Below the pieces are notes generated by a model that made no database searches, had not been told where the DNA came from, and saw only the letters and a list, made by a program, of their open reading frames with translations. A stretch of DNA of 64,000 nucleotides from Anaeromyxobacter sp. Lineage in GTDB: Bacteria > Myxococcota > Myxococcia > Myxococcales > Anaeromyxobacteraceae. Shown here in pieces: positions 17,527 to 26,652 of the stretch. Within the stretch, counting starts at the first letter, position 1. Every line of letters starts with the position of its first letter. Made by a program: the position numbers and the translations under genes. The DNA lies in assembly GCA_016718565.1 (NCBI GenBank), contig JADKCZ010000001.1, positions 806,001 through 870,000 on the forward strand, in the 5' to 3' direction.

Positions 17527-18338
17527 CCCTCCACCCCGCGGTGCCAGCGCAGCAGCCAGCCGTTGAGGCGGCTCATGGCGAGGTCGATGCCCAGCCCGCA
17601 CAGCCCGATGGTCACCATCCCGGCGATCACCTTGTCGGACCAGAAGTACTCGCGCGCCTCCAGGATGCGGTAGCCCAGCCCCGAGTTCACCGCGATCATC
17701 TCGGCCACGATGACCACGATGAAGGCCACCCCGATGCCGACCCGCACGCCGGTGAGGATGTAGGGCATGGCGGCCGGCACCATGACGCGGCGGAAGAGGG
17801 TCCACTCGCCGGCGCCCAGGTTGCGGGCGGCGCGCAGGTAGATGGCGTCCACGCTGCGCACCCCGGCGATGGTGTTCATCAGCACCGGGAAGAAGGCGCC
17901 CAGCGAGATGAGGAAGAAGGCGGGCGGGTTGCCCAGCCCGAACCAGAGGATGGCCAGCGGGATGTAGGCGATGGGCGGGATGGGGCGGAGCAGCTGCAGC
18001 ACCGGGTTGAGGAGCTGGTAGGCCAGCGGCCGCGCCCCCATGACCAGCCCGAGCGGCAGCGCCAGCCCGGCGCCGATGGCGAAGCCGCCGGCGATGCGCA
18101 TCAGCGAGGTGAGGGCGTCCTGCGGCAGCTCGCCGGAGAGGGCCCAGCCCAGCCACGAGCCGGCGGCCGGGTCGAAGGGCTCGTAGGGCAGCAGGTAGGC
18201 CCACCAGCGCACCGCCACCCGGCTGGGCGAGGGCAGGATGAGCGGCGTGACCCAGCCGGCGCGGGCGATCCCCTCCCAGGCCAGCAGCAGGGCCACCGGC
18301 ACCACCAGCGATCGGAGGAGCCCCGCCGCCCGCCCCAT
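17523..18338 (-). CDS. ABC transporter permease, NitT/TauT family
   Basis: The 271-residue inner-membrane subunit has about six membrane segments. It carries the EAA loop (AARNLGAGEWTLFRRVMVPAAMPYILTGVRVGIG, about residues 168-200), the site that docks the ATPase. An early VTPLILPSPSRV motif is shared by TauC/SsuC-like permeases. It lies between the solute-binding protein (3 nt upstream) and the ATPase (GTGA overlap). Confidence 0.92.
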
Positions 18339-18341
18339 GCC

Positions 18342-19322
18342 CTACTTCACGCCCAGCGTGGCCTTGGCCTGCGTCAGCAGGTCCAGCTTCACCCAGTCGG
18401 CCGCCCTCGGCGGCGCGGTCATCTTGCCCACGCCGTACTTCACCATGAGGTCGGTGGTGATCTGGATGTGCTCCTCGGTGACGTCGTAGCTGTAGGGCGA
18501 GTTGGCGATGGCGTCGCGGAAGTCCTGGGCGGTGATCTGGCCCTTGAACATCTGGCCCACCACGAACGCCTCGGCGGCGGCCGGGTCCTGGATGAAGCGG
18601 CGGGTCGAGTCGACGAAGCACTCCAGCACCTTCTGGGCCACCGCCGGCTTCTCCCGGTACATCCGCTCGGTCATCACCAGCACCCGCACCGGCTCGCCCA
18701 GCGGCGTGTCGTAGGGCTTCAGCATCTCCACCCCGAACCCCTTGTTGATGGCCTGCGACGACTGCGGCTCCGACTGGCACATGGCGTCGATGGCCTTCTG
18801 CAGCAGCGCCTGGTTCAGGTCGGCGAAGGGCAGGTAGACGATCTGGACGTCCTTGCCCTCCTTGTCCGACCAGGTGAGCCCGGTCTTGGCCAGCTCGGCC
18901 AGCAGCAGCAGCTCCTGGGCGCCGCCGCGGGCCACGCCGACCTTCCGGCCCTTGAGCTCCGCCACCGTCTTGAGGGCGAGATCGGTGCGGGACACCAGCC
19001 GGGCCCCGCCCCGGGCGAAGCCGGCCACCACGTAGACCTGCCCGCCGCCGGCCCGGTTGGCGATGGCGGCGTCGGCGGCGCTGGCGGCGATGTCCACCTC
19101 GCCCTTGACGATGGCCGGGAAGATGTCGATGCCCTTCGGGAAGACGGTCTCCTGGACGTCGAGGCCGAACTTCTTGCAGTGCTCCTTCATGTTGGAGACG
19201 GCGCCGTAGTGGGCGAACTTGAGGTTGCCGAGCCGCACCACCTCCTGGGCGCGGGCGGACGGGGCCAGGGCCAGGAGCGCGAGCGCGGCGAGGGCGGGGG
19301 CGAGGCGGCGGGCCAGGGGCAT
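18342..19322 (-). CDS. ABC transporter substrate-binding protein, NitT/TauT family
   Basis: This is the periplasmic receptor of the importer. The 326-residue precursor has a signal peptide (MPLARRLAPALAALALLALAPSARA, cleavage after Ala25). The mature part has two lobes of the SsuA/THI5-like fold: VVRLGNLKFAHYGAVSNMKEH, VKGEVDIAASAADAAIAN, LKGRKVGVARGGAQELLL. The ATG is preceded by GGAGG at 6 nt spacing, which fixes the start; a longer upstream reading lacks any family similarity. It is the first gene of its operon. Ligand unknown: nitrate, sulfonate, bicarbonate and pyrimidine-precursor receptors all have this fold. Confidence 0.9.
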   Translation of the reverse strand: MPLARRLAPALAALALLALAPSARAQEVVRLGNLKFAHYGAVSNMKEHCKKFGLDVQETVFPKGIDIFPAIVKGEVDIAASAADAAIANRAGGGQVYVVAGFARGGARLVSRTDLALKTVAELKGRKVGVARGGAQELLLLAELAKTGLTWSDKEGKDVQIVYLPFADLNQALLQKAIDAMCQSEPQSSQAINKGFGVEMLKPYDTPLGEPVRVLVMTERMYREKPAVAQKVLECFVDSTRRFIQDPAAAEAFVVGQMFKGQITAQDFRDAIANSPYSYDVTEEHIQITTDLMVKYGVGKMTAPPRAADWVKLDLLTQAKATLGVK

Positions 19323-19354
19323 CGGAACCTCCGGGGGCGGGGACGGTGAGCCCA

Positions 19355-19373
19355 GACGAATACACGGTTCGTC
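19355..19373. promoter_or_regulatory. Inverted repeat upstream of the ABC importer operon
   Basis: GACGAA and TTCGTC form a perfect 6-bp dyad around 7 nt. It lies 33 bp before the ATG of the binding protein, where an operator would be expected in a regulated importer. The -35/-10 elements are not clear. The interval 19374-19484 holds nothing else I can name. Confidence 0.35.
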
Positions 19374-19484
19374 ACGGTCCAGGCACGCCCGGCCGGGGGT
19401 GGCACCCGGCGGGGTCACGGAGGCGGCAGGGCGCCTGCCCCGGGTGGACCGGGGGCGGCCCTCGCGCCAGGGAGCGCCTGCCCC

Positions 19485-20498
19485 TCAGCGGCGCAAGGCG
19501 AGGCCCAGCGACAGCGCCACGACGAGCGCCAGGAGGAGCAGGCCGCTCCCGGCGCCGCGTCCAAGCCGGGTCTCGAGGACGTCGACCCATGCGAAGCCGG
19601 CCGCGCGCGGTGGCGCGGACGAGGGCGCTGCTCGGTCGGCGGCGTGCCCGGCCGCCGCGGGCGTGGCCGCGCCCCCGTGCCCGCCCGGTCCGGCCGGCGT
19701 GGGCGGCCGGGGCCAGCGGGCCAGCGCCGCCCGCCCGAGCAGCCCGCCGCCCGCGGCCAGGGCGGCCAACCCGAGGAAGGTCAGCGCGGCGACCGCGCCG
19801 CGGGAGGTGCCCGGGCCGGTGGCCAGCCGCGACGTGGCCAAGGCTCCCTCCGCGGCGATCACCCAGGCAGGCGCCACCAGGCGCTCCAGGCCCGCGAGGA
19901 GGAGCGGAAGGCCGAACGCCGCCACCAGGAGGAGCGGCGCCACGGGGCCCAGCTCCCCGCTCGCGGCGTCGCGCATCGCGTCCAGGTGGGCGCTCTCGGC
20001 GGCGTGGCCGTATTCGGCGAGCGCGTCCACCAGCAGCACCTCGCCGGCCACCGCCGCCGCCATGAGGCGAGCGGCGGCCCGCCGGCCGCCCGGCGCCCGG
20101 AGGGACAGGCCGTAGGCCGCGAGGAGCGACGCCACGTGGCCGGCGGCCAGCACGCCGGCGTCGAAGGCCACCGCCGCCGCGCAGAGGCCGCCGGCGAGCA
20201 GCGCCAGCCAGGCCGGGGCCGCGCCCGGGTGGGCCGCGGGGCCGCCGCGGCGGGCCAGGAGCAGCAGCGCGGCGGCGGTCACCAGGGCGCCCCGGCCGGC
20301 CGCGTCCAGGCCGGTGCGGGCGCCGAGGAGCAGCCAGGGGCTGTCCCAGGTGCCGGCAGGCGCGAGCCCCGCCAGGACCATGGCCGCCAGCGCGGCGCCG
20401 AGGGCCAGCCGCCGGCCCGCCGAGCCAGCCGGGTCGCCGGTCCAGGCCGCCGCGGCGGCGCCGGCGAGCAGCGCCGGGAGGAGCAGGAGGCCGGGCAC
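19485..20498 (-). CDS. Membrane protein, shortened degenerate relative of a proton-antiporter subunit
   Basis: The 337-residue protein has about eight hydrophobic segments and no clear motif of its own. It aligns by eye with the protein encoded just upstream (20503-22161). DSPWLLLGARTGLDAAGR at residues 52-69 matches DLPWLLLGTRLRLDPAAR, the block with AYGLSLRAPGGRRAAARLMAAAVAGEV matches SYGLVVHTG…RAGRVYLALVVVGEV, and both end with a short GSG-plus-hydrophobic tail. The central antiporter segments with the conserved lysines are missing. It is separated by 4 nt from the upstream gene and is the last gene of the antiporter operon. It may be an accessory membrane subunit; this is inference. Confidence 0.7.
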   Translation of the reverse strand: MPGLLLLPALLAGAAAAAWTGDPAGSAGRRLALGAALAAMVLAGLAPAGTWDSPWLLLGARTGLDAAGRGALVTAAALLLLARRGGPAAHPGAAPAWLALLAGGLCAAAVAFDAGVLAAGHVASLLAAYGLSLRAPGGRRAAARLMAAAVAGEVLLVDALAEYGHAAESAHLDAMRDAASGELGPVAPLLLVAAFGLPLLLAGLERLVAPAWVIAAEGALATSRLATGPGTSRGAVAALTFLGLAALAAGGGLLGRAALARWPRPPTPAGPGGHGGAATPAAAGHAADRAAPSSAPPRAAGFAWVDVLETRLGRGAGSGLLLLALVVALSLGLALRR

Positions 20499-20502
20499 GG
20501 GC

Positions 20503-22161
20503 TCACCGGCCCAGCAGGAGGTGCAGGGCCCCGAGCAGCGCCGCCAGGGCCGCGCCCGAGCCGACCCCGGCCAGGAGCCGCGCCTCGGCGCCGGCGGCCC
20601 ACGCGGAGGCCAGCCGGAGCCACGGGCCGGGATCCCGGGGCGCGCCCCCCGGCGCCGCCGCGACGGGCCGCCAGATCCGGCTGGCCAGGCGCTCGTAGAG
20701 GGCGAGGACGTCCCCGGGCGGCACCGGCCAGGGCGGGAACCCGGCGAACGCGACGCCGGCCGCCGCCCCGAGGGCCAACGGCCAGGCGCCCTCGAGGACG
20801 CGGTCGGCGAGCGCGCCGGGCGACCCCACCAGGAACGGGACGGCCCCCGCGGCCGCCACCAGGCCGAGGTAGGGGAGCAGCTCGCCGGGGCCGGCCAGGT
20901 GGGCGCCTGGCAGGGCGGGCTCGAGGTGCAGCGTCCGCAGGAGGTGTCCGAGGAGGAGGACCGTGCCGGCGGAGGAGAGCGAGAGGAGCACCAGGGCGGC
21001 TGGCCCGCCCGCGCCGCTCCCCTCGACGAGGGCCTTGAGGGCGCCCTTGGCCAGCGCGCCGCTCGTGAACGGCGCGGCGGCCAGGGCCAGCGCCGGCAGC
21101 GTCAGCGAGGCGAGGGCCAGGCGCCGGTGCGCCCCCGCTCCGCGGGCCACGCCGGTGCCGAGGAAGAGCGCGCCCTTGGCGAGGCCGTGGTGGAGGGCGA
21201 AGAGCGGCAGCACCGTGGCAGCGGCGGCGCGGGAGGCCGGGTCGGAGAGCGCCGCCCCGACACCGGCGATGAGCAGCCCCATCTGGCTGACGGTGGAGTA
21301 GGCCAGGATGGCCTTGGGATCGCGCTGGGTGAGCCCCACCGCCACGCCGGAGAGCGCCCCCGCCACGCCCAGCGCCAGCACCGCGTGGCCGGCGCCGGGC
21401 AGGGCCGCCGCCGGCAGCACCGCCAGCCAGCCCACCACGGCCGCCTTCACCATGACGCCCGAGAGCACCGCCGAGGCCGGGGTGGGCGCCTCGGGGTGGG
21501 CCAGCGGGAGCCAGACGTGGAGGCCGAGGGCGCCGGCCTTCACGCCGAAGCCGAGCAGGGCGCAGAGGACGATGAGGTCGCGCTGCGGCGAGGCGCCCCC
21601 GGCCCGCACCAGGTCCTCGAGCCGGAGGCTCCCCGCCGCCTGCGCGCCCAGCGCCAGCGCGGCGAAGACGAAGACCTCGCCCACCACCACCAGCGCCAGG
21701 TAGACCCGCCCGGCGCGCACGGCCGCGGCCGTGCCCGTGTGGACCACCAGGCCGTAGGAGGCGAAGCTCATGAGCGCGAAGCACAGGTAGAAGCTGGCCG
21801 CGTCGCCGGCCACCACCAGCCCGGAGTTTCCCGCCAGGGCCAGGCACCACGAGGTGAAGAAGGCGCGCCGCCTCGGGTCGTGGGCCAGGTAGGCCGAGGC
21901 GTACAGGCCGGCCGCCAGCCAGACCGCGCCGGCCGCCAGGAGGAACGTCCGCGCCGCTGGGTCCAGGCGGAGCCGGGTGCCGAGGAGGAGCCAGGGCAGG
22001 TCGGCCGCGCCGTCCGGCCACGCCAGCGCCACCGCCAGCGCCGGCAGCGCGGCCAGGGGCGCGGCGCGCAGGGCCGGTCCGGCCAGCGGGCGCGCCAGCA
22101 GGGCCAGGGCCAGGAGGAGCGGCACCAGGGTCGGCAGCGCCAGCGCCAGGCTAGTGGGCAT
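20503..22161 (-). CDS. Proton-antiporter (NuoL/M/N, MrpA/D) family membrane subunit, third copy
   Basis: The 552-residue protein has about 14-15 membrane segments of the Proton_antipo_M family, which moves H+ (or exchanges it for Na+) in complex I, Mrp and membrane-bound hydrogenases. The TM7/TM8 lysines are present (LLGFGVKAGALGLHVWLP and LSGVMVKAAVVGWL), as is a lysine in the HGLAKGALFLGTG segment. However, the TM5 glutamate that the two sister subunits keep is replaced by Ala129 (SFYLCFALMSFASYGL). The C-terminal 110 residues form an amphipathic and membrane extension. The ATG lies 11 nt inside the end of the previous gene. Confidence 0.85.
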   Translation of the reverse strand: MPTSLALALPTLVPLLLALALLARPLAGPALRAAPLAALPALAVALAWPDGAADLPWLLLGTRLRLDPAARTFLLAAGAVWLAAGLYASAYLAHDPRRRAFFTSWCLALAGNSGLVVAGDAASFYLCFALMSFASYGLVVHTGTAAAVRAGRVYLALVVVGEVFVFAALALGAQAAGSLRLEDLVRAGGASPQRDLIVLCALLGFGVKAGALGLHVWLPLAHPEAPTPASAVLSGVMVKAAVVGWLAVLPAAALPGAGHAVLALGVAGALSGVAVGLTQRDPKAILAYSTVSQMGLLIAGVGAALSDPASRAAAATVLPLFALHHGLAKGALFLGTGVARGAGAHRRLALASLTLPALALAAAPFTSGALAKGALKALVEGSGAGGPAALVLLSLSSAGTVLLLGHLLRTLHLEPALPGAHLAGPGELLPYLGLVAAAGAVPFLVGSPGALADRVLEGAWPLALGAAAGVAFAGFPPWPVPPGDVLALYERLASRIWRPVAAAPGGAPRDPGPWLRLASAWAAGAEARLLAGVGSGAALAALLGALHLLLGR

Positions 22162-23641
22162 ACTCTCGCGCCACGATCAGCTTGGCCCAGGCCAGGGGCG
22201 AGAAGTCGCTGCCGGCGAACAGGCCGGCCGCGATCACCAGCAGGGCGGTGACCAGCGGCGGCACCAGCAGGCCGAGCGCGGTCTCGTGCCTGAAGGTCTC
22301 CTCGTGCGGCCAGGCCGCCGGCGCCGGCTCGAACCAGGCGGCCCGCAGGATGGGCAGGAAGTAGGCGGCGTTGAGGAGGGTGGAGGCCGCCAGCACCCAG
22401 ATGACCCACCCCTGCCCGGCCTGCAGCGCCCCCACGCCCAGGTACCACTTCGAGACGAAGCCGGCCAGCGGCGGCAGCCCCATCATCCCGAGCGCACCCA
22501 CGGTGAACGCCGCCATGGTCAGCGGCATGCGCCGGCCGGCGCCACCCATCTCCGAGACCTTGTGGACGCCCAGCGTCTCGGCCAGGTTGCCGGCGCAGAA
22601 GAAGAGGGTGATCTTCATGAGCCCCTGGTGCACCAGGTGCACCAGCCCGCCCACGGTGGAGAGCTCTCCGACCACGGCGGTGCCGAGCACGATGTAGGAG
22701 ACCTGGCTGACGGTCGAGTAGGCCAGCCGCTTCTTCAGGTCGTCCTGGAAGACGGCCCGCAGCGAGCCCCACACGATGGTGACCGCCGCCACCACCGCGA
22801 GCGGCGCCAGCACGCCGAGCTGCTCGCCGAACTCGATGCCGAAGACGTCGTAGACCAGCCGCACCAGGCCGAAGGCGCCGGCCTTCACCACCGCCACCGC
22901 GTGGAGCAGGGCCGAGACCGGGGCCGGGGCCACCATGGCGCGCGGCAGCCAGCCGTGCAGCGGCACCAGCGCGGCCTTGACGCCGAGGCCGGCCGCCAGG
23001 AGCGCGAAGATGGCGCGCAGCTCGGGGGCCCGCCCGGCCACCGCCGCCAGCGCGCCCCGCTCGGTGAACTCGACCGGGCCGGCCACGGCGTGGAGCCAGG
23101 CGATGCCGGCCAGCAGGAGCGCGCTGCCGCCCAGCGTGTAGGCCAGGTAGACGCGGCCGCCCGCCAGGGCCTGCGGCGTCCCGCGGTGGACCACCAGCGG
23201 CCAGGTGGTCAGGGTGAGGAACTCGTAGAACACCAGGAAGGTGACCAGGTTGCCTGCCAGCGCCACGCCCATGGAGGCCGTCACGCACAGGCTGAAGAAG
23301 CCGAAGAAGCGGCTGCGGTGCGGCGAGTGCTCCAGGTAGGCGATGGCGTAGACGGTGGTCAGCAGCCAGAGCACCCCGGAGAGCGCGCCGAAGAGCAGCG
23401 CCGGCGCGTCCACCCGCAGCACGAAGTCGATGCCCGGCAGGAAGGGCAGGCGGGTCTCGTAGGCGTGGCCGTGGAAGACGCCCCACAGCACCAGGCCGAG
23501 CAGCGCCACCTTGGCCATCGCGCCCGCCAGGTTGAGGGTGGCGCGCGCCAGGTGGCGCTCCTCGCCCAGGAAGAAGATGGCCAGGCCCGGCACCGCCGAG
23601 GTGAGCAGGATGAGGACCGGCAGGGCGGCGTCGAGGGTCAC
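22151..23641 (-). CDS. Proton-antiporter family membrane subunit, second copy
   Basis: This 496-residue subunit resembles MrpD/MrpA N-domain and NuoL-type proteins. It has the TM5 glutamate (VTFLVFYEFLTLTTWPLVV), TM7 lysine (GLGVKAALVPLHGWLPRAM), TM8 histidine and lysine (ALLHAVAVVKAGAFGL) and a TM12-type lysine (GFVSKWYLGV). SYIVLGTAVVGEL and LVHQGLMKITLFFCAGN are also typical of the family. It should pass protons, or protons for sodium, across the inner membrane as part of a large complex. The GTG start overlaps the preceding mrpD-like gene (GTGA). Confidence 0.88.
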   Translation of the reverse strand: MTLDAALPVLILLTSAVPGLAIFFLGEERHLARATLNLAGAMAKVALLGLVLWGVFHGHAYETRLPFLPGIDFVLRVDAPALLFGALSGVLWLLTTVYAIAYLEHSPHRSRFFGFFSLCVTASMGVALAGNLVTFLVFYEFLTLTTWPLVVHRGTPQALAGGRVYLAYTLGGSALLLAGIAWLHAVAGPVEFTERGALAAVAGRAPELRAIFALLAAGLGVKAALVPLHGWLPRAMVAPAPVSALLHAVAVVKAGAFGLVRLVYDVFGIEFGEQLGVLAPLAVVAAVTIVWGSLRAVFQDDLKKRLAYSTVSQVSYIVLGTAVVGELSTVGGLVHLVHQGLMKITLFFCAGNLAETLGVHKVSEMGGAGRRMPLTMAAFTVGALGMMGLPPLAGFVSKWYLGVGALQAGQGWVIWVLAASTLLNAAYFLPILRAAWFEPAPAAWPHEETFRHETALGLLVPPLVTALLVIAAGLFAGSDFSPLAWAKLIVAREYAH

Positions 23642-25119
23642 GGCGCGCCCCCCGCCAGCGGCGCCGCCGCGGCCAGCAGGCGGAGCGGCGCCCAGGGCAC
23701 CAGGCCCACCAGCACGGCCGCCGCCGCCAGCGCGAAGGCCGAGAGCTCCATGGCCAGCGGGGCGCGCGCCGGGGTCTCGTCCTCGGCCGGCGAGATGGCC
23801 AGCTGGAGGATGCGGAAGACGTAGGCGGCGGCCAGGAGGCCTCCCACCAGCATCACCACCGCCCACCACCACCGCCCGGTGGCCACCGCGGCGGAGAGGA
23901 GGAACCACTTCCCGGCGAAGCCCCCGGTGGGGGGGATGGCCAGCAGGCTGGTCGAGGCCAGCACCAGCGTGGCGGTGGTGAGCGGCATGCGGGCGCCCAG
24001 GCCGCGCAGGTGCTCCAGCCGGTCGCCCGGCAGCGCATGCTGGATGCAGCCGGCCGCCAGGAAGAGGGCCGCCTTGGCGAGCGCGTGGGCCACCGCGAAG
24101 AGCGCGGCCCCCGCCAGCGCGGGCCCGGCCCCCAGCTCGCGCGAGAGCGGGAAGAAGAGGAAGAGGTAGCCGAGCTGCGCCACCGTGGAGTAGGCGACCA
24201 CCTGCTTGAGCCGCGGCTGGCGCAGCGCCTGCACCGAGCCCCACAGGATGGCGAGCGCCCCCAGGACGCCGAGCGCCTGCGCGGCGCCGGCGGTCAGCCC
24301 GGGCGGCAGCACCTCGGCGTGCCAGCGCACCAGCAGGTAGAAGCTGGCCTTCACCACCAGCGCCGAGAGCACCGCGGAGACCGGCGAGGGGGCGCCGGCG
24401 TGGGCCGGCGGGAGCCAGCCGTGGAGCGGGAAGAGGGCCGCCTTGACCGCGAGCCCGCCGGTCACCAGGGCGGCGGCCGCCGAGGCCACCAGGCCGGGGG
24501 CGAGCGCGGCGCGCAGGCCGTCGGCGTCGAGGGTGCCGTGGGCCGCGTAGAGCAGCCCCACCCCGAGCAGGTAGGCCAGCGAGCCGAGCAGGGCCAGCAC
24601 CAGGTAGCGCGCCGCCGCCCCGAGCGCCGCCGTCTCGCCGGCCAGCGCCACCAGCGCCACCGAGGACAGGCCCACCAGCTCCAGGGTGACGTACACGTTG
24701 AAGACGTCGCGGGTGAGGAAGAGCGCCAGCAGCGCGGCCCACAGGAAGAGCCAGAGCGGCCAGAAGAGGAGGCGGCGGATCCGGCCGCTGGCGGCCTGGC
24801 CGGGCGGGCCGTGGTCCTCGAAGTAGGCGAAGGCGTGGACCGTGACGCCCAGGCCGACCACCGCCGTCATGAGGGCCATCAGCACCGAGAGGCCGTCGGC
24901 CAGCAGGTCGATGCCGAGCGGGGCGCCCCAGCCCCCGACGAGGTGGCGCACCGGGCCGCCGCGCAGGACCTGGGCCGCCAGCCCCAGCGTGGCGGCCCCG
25001 GCGCCGGCGGCGGTGGCCAGGCCGACCCAGCGGCCGAGCCGCGGGCCCAGCGCCAGCGCCAGCGTCGCGCCGGCCAGCGGCACCAGGATGCACCAGGCGA
25101 TCCAGGGCGTGCCGCTCAC
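23638..25119 (-). CDS. mrpD: Mrp-type Na+/H+ antiporter subunit D
   Basis: The 493-residue protein of about 14 membrane segments is the MrpD-like (NuoN/M-like) subunit. Key residues are a TM5 glutamate (DVFNVYVTLELVGLSSVAL), TM7 lysine (TGGLAVKAALFPLHGWLPPAH), TM8 lysine (LSALVVKASFYLLVR) and KWFLL near TM12. It follows mrpC directly with a GTGA overlap, as in classical Mrp operons and in archaeal Mbh clusters (MbhG-MbhH). It belongs to a cation/proton antiporter complex in the inner membrane used for pH or Na+ balance. Confidence 0.9.
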   Translation of the reverse strand: MSGTPWIAWCILVPLAGATLALALGPRLGRWVGLATAAGAGAATLGLAAQVLRGGPVRHLVGGWGAPLGIDLLADGLSVLMALMTAVVGLGVTVHAFAYFEDHGPPGQAASGRIRRLLFWPLWLFLWAALLALFLTRDVFNVYVTLELVGLSSVALVALAGETAALGAAARYLVLALLGSLAYLLGVGLLYAAHGTLDADGLRAALAPGLVASAAAALVTGGLAVKAALFPLHGWLPPAHAGAPSPVSAVLSALVVKASFYLLVRWHAEVLPPGLTAGAAQALGVLGALAILWGSVQALRQPRLKQVVAYSTVAQLGYLFLFFPLSRELGAGPALAGAALFAVAHALAKAALFLAAGCIQHALPGDRLEHLRGLGARMPLTTATLVLASTSLLAIPPTGGFAGKWFLLSAAVATGRWWWAVVMLVGGLLAAAYVFRILQLAISPAEDETPARAPLAMELSAFALAAAAVLVGLVPWAPLRLLAAAAPLAGGAP

Positions 25120-25415
25120 TCGCGCTCCTCGGGGACGCGGGCCGCCCCGGTCTCCTGGTGCAGCCGCGTCGCCAGGGCCAGCGCCAGGGCGGTGGCGGAG
25201 ACGCCCACCACCAGGCCGGTCAGCACCAGGGCGTGCGGCACCGGGTCGGGCGGGTCGCTGCGCCGCGCCAGGGCCACCAGGACCAGGAAGACCCCGCTGC
25301 CGGCGAAGTTGAGGCCCAGGATGCGGCGGACCAGGTTGCGGTGGGCCACCACCCCGAGCAGGCCGACCGCGAAGATCAGCACGCCCGAGAGGGCGAAGAG
25401 GTGCGCCTGGCTCAC
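25116..25415 (-). CDS. mrpC: Mrp-type Na+/H+ antiporter subunit C
   Basis: This 99-residue protein of three membrane segments is NuoK-like. The region FAVGLLGVVAHRNLVRRILGLNFAGSGVFLVLVAL shows the NuoK/MrpC pattern (…R-N-L-x-R-x-I-L-G-L…), and a third helix follows (ALVLTGLVVGVSATALALAL). It usually sits between MrpB and MrpD, as here. Start and end both overlap their neighbours (GTGA). Confidence 0.92.
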   Translation of the reverse strand: MSQAHLFALSGVLIFAVGLLGVVAHRNLVRRILGLNFAGSGVFLVLVALARRSDPPDPVPHALVLTGLVVGVSATALALALATRLHQETGAARVPEERE

Positions 25416-26353
25416 CGGGCCTCCCCGGGCGGCCCGCCGGCGGGCGGGCGGCCCTCGAAGAGGAGCGCCATCACCAGCGCGATGGACAGGGTCAGGGCGG
25501 CCTCGATGGCCAGCAGGAGCCCGGCGGCGTGGGCCTTCGGGTAGCGCAGGAGCTCCCCCGAGGCGGCGGCGGTGCCGCCGGCCACCGCCAGGAAGACCGC
25601 GAAGCCGAGCGCCAGGAGCCCGCGCGTCGCCCAGTCGGGCAGCCGGCCCGGCCGGATCAGGCCGGCCAGCGAGGCCAGCACCAGGGCGGCCCCCAGCACG
25701 GTGCCGGCCTGGAAGGCGCCGCCCGGCGCGATGGCCCCGACCCAGAGGAGCGCGCCGGCCAGCAGGACCATGAGCGGCAGCAGGATCCGGGCGGCGGCGG
25801 TGAGCAGCGGCCCCGGGGCGGGGGCGCCCTCCCAGGGCAGGACCACCCGGCCACGGGCGGCCCAGGCGCCCAGCACCGCCAGCACCAGCACCGCGATCTC
25901 GAGGAGCGTGTCGTAGCCGCGGAAGTCGAGCAGCACGGCGGTGACCAGGTGCGGGGCGGCCGCCTCGGGCGCCCGGGCCTGCAGCGCCGCCAGGAGCCCG
26001 CCCGCCTCGCGGGGCAGCGCCGCCACCGCCAGCCCCACCGGCGCGGCCGCCAGCGCGCAGAGCGCCGCCAGCCCGGCCCAGGCCAGCGGCCGCCGTGGCG
26101 CCTCGGCGTCGCCCGCGCCCATCCGCGCCAGCGCCGAGAGGAAGAGCACGCCGGTGACGCCGGCGCCCAGCGCCGCCTCCACCATGGCGATGTCCGGGGC
26201 GCCGAGCCGGGCCCAGGCCACCGCCAGCAGCACGCCGAAGGAGAAGAGCAGCACCACGCCGTGGAAGAGATCGCGCCGCAGCACCGCGGCCAGGGCGATG
26301 GCCGGCAGCGAGATCGCCAGCAGGGCGTCGAGCGCCCAGGCCAGGGCGGTCAC
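25412..26353 (-). CDS. mrpB: Fused MrpA C-terminal/MrpB subunit (MbhD-MbhE-MbhF-like)
   Basis: The 313-residue protein appears to join three membrane modules. Residues about 1-75 resemble the DUF4040/MbhD module (LFHGVVLLFSFGVLLAVAWARLGAPDIAMVEAALGAGVTGVLFLSAL). Residues about 130-165 resemble MbhE (LDFRGYDTLLEIAVLVLAVLGAW). Residues about 185-305 are an MrpB domain (AARILLPLMVLLAGALLWVGAIAPGGAFQAGTVLGAAL). In classical Mrp operons the first two form the tail of the large MrpA; in archaeal Mbh/Mrp clusters they are separate small proteins. Here they are carried on MrpB while no full-length MrpA is present. Overlaps on both sides (GTGA). Confidence 0.87.
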   Translation of the reverse strand: MTALAWALDALLAISLPAIALAAVLRRDLFHGVVLLFSFGVLLAVAWARLGAPDIAMVEAALGAGVTGVLFLSALARMGAGDAEAPRRPLAWAGLAALCALAAAPVGLAVAALPREAGGLLAALQARAPEAAAPHLVTAVLLDFRGYDTLLEIAVLVLAVLGAWAARGRVVLPWEGAPAPGPLLTAAARILLPLMVLLAGALLWVGAIAPGGAFQAGTVLGAALVLASLAGLIRPGRLPDWATRGLLALGFAVFLAVAGGTAAASGELLRYPKAHAAGLLLAIEAALTLSIALVMALLFEGRPPAGGPPGEAR

Positions 26354-26652
26354 GGGCGCTCCTCCGCGGCGGCGGCGCGGCGCCGGGCCGCCCGCGCCAC
26401 CAGGTGGCAGCCGGTCGAGCTGGCGAGCAAGGCCAGCAGCCAGACCAGGACCAGCTTGGCCGCCACCACCGCCGAGCCGGAGCGGATCGCCAGCCCCAGC
26501 ACCAGCAGGCCGAGGCCGAGGTTGTCCGCCTTGGTGAGCGCGTGCAGCCGGGTGAACAGGTCGGGGAAGCGCAGCAGCCCCACCGTGCCCGAGAGGAAGA
26601 AGAAGGCGCTGGCGGCGAAGAGCGGCAGGGCCAGCAGGTCGAGGGGGCTCAC
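26350..26652 (-). CDS. mrpG: Mrp-type Na+/H+ antiporter subunit G
   Basis: A 100-residue, three-helix protein with the MrpG signature GTVGLLRFPDLFTRLHALTKADNLGLGLLVLGLAI. The GTG start is fixed by the overlap with the mrpF stop (GTGA). The frame is open further upstream but that part is not related. It is a small subunit that packs beside the MrpA-type domain in known complexes. Confidence 0.93.
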   Translation of the reverse strand: MSPLDLLALPLFAASAFFFLSGTVGLLRFPDLFTRLHALTKADNLGLGLLVLGLAIRSGSAVVAAKLVLVWLLALLASSTGCHLVARAARRRAAAAEERP

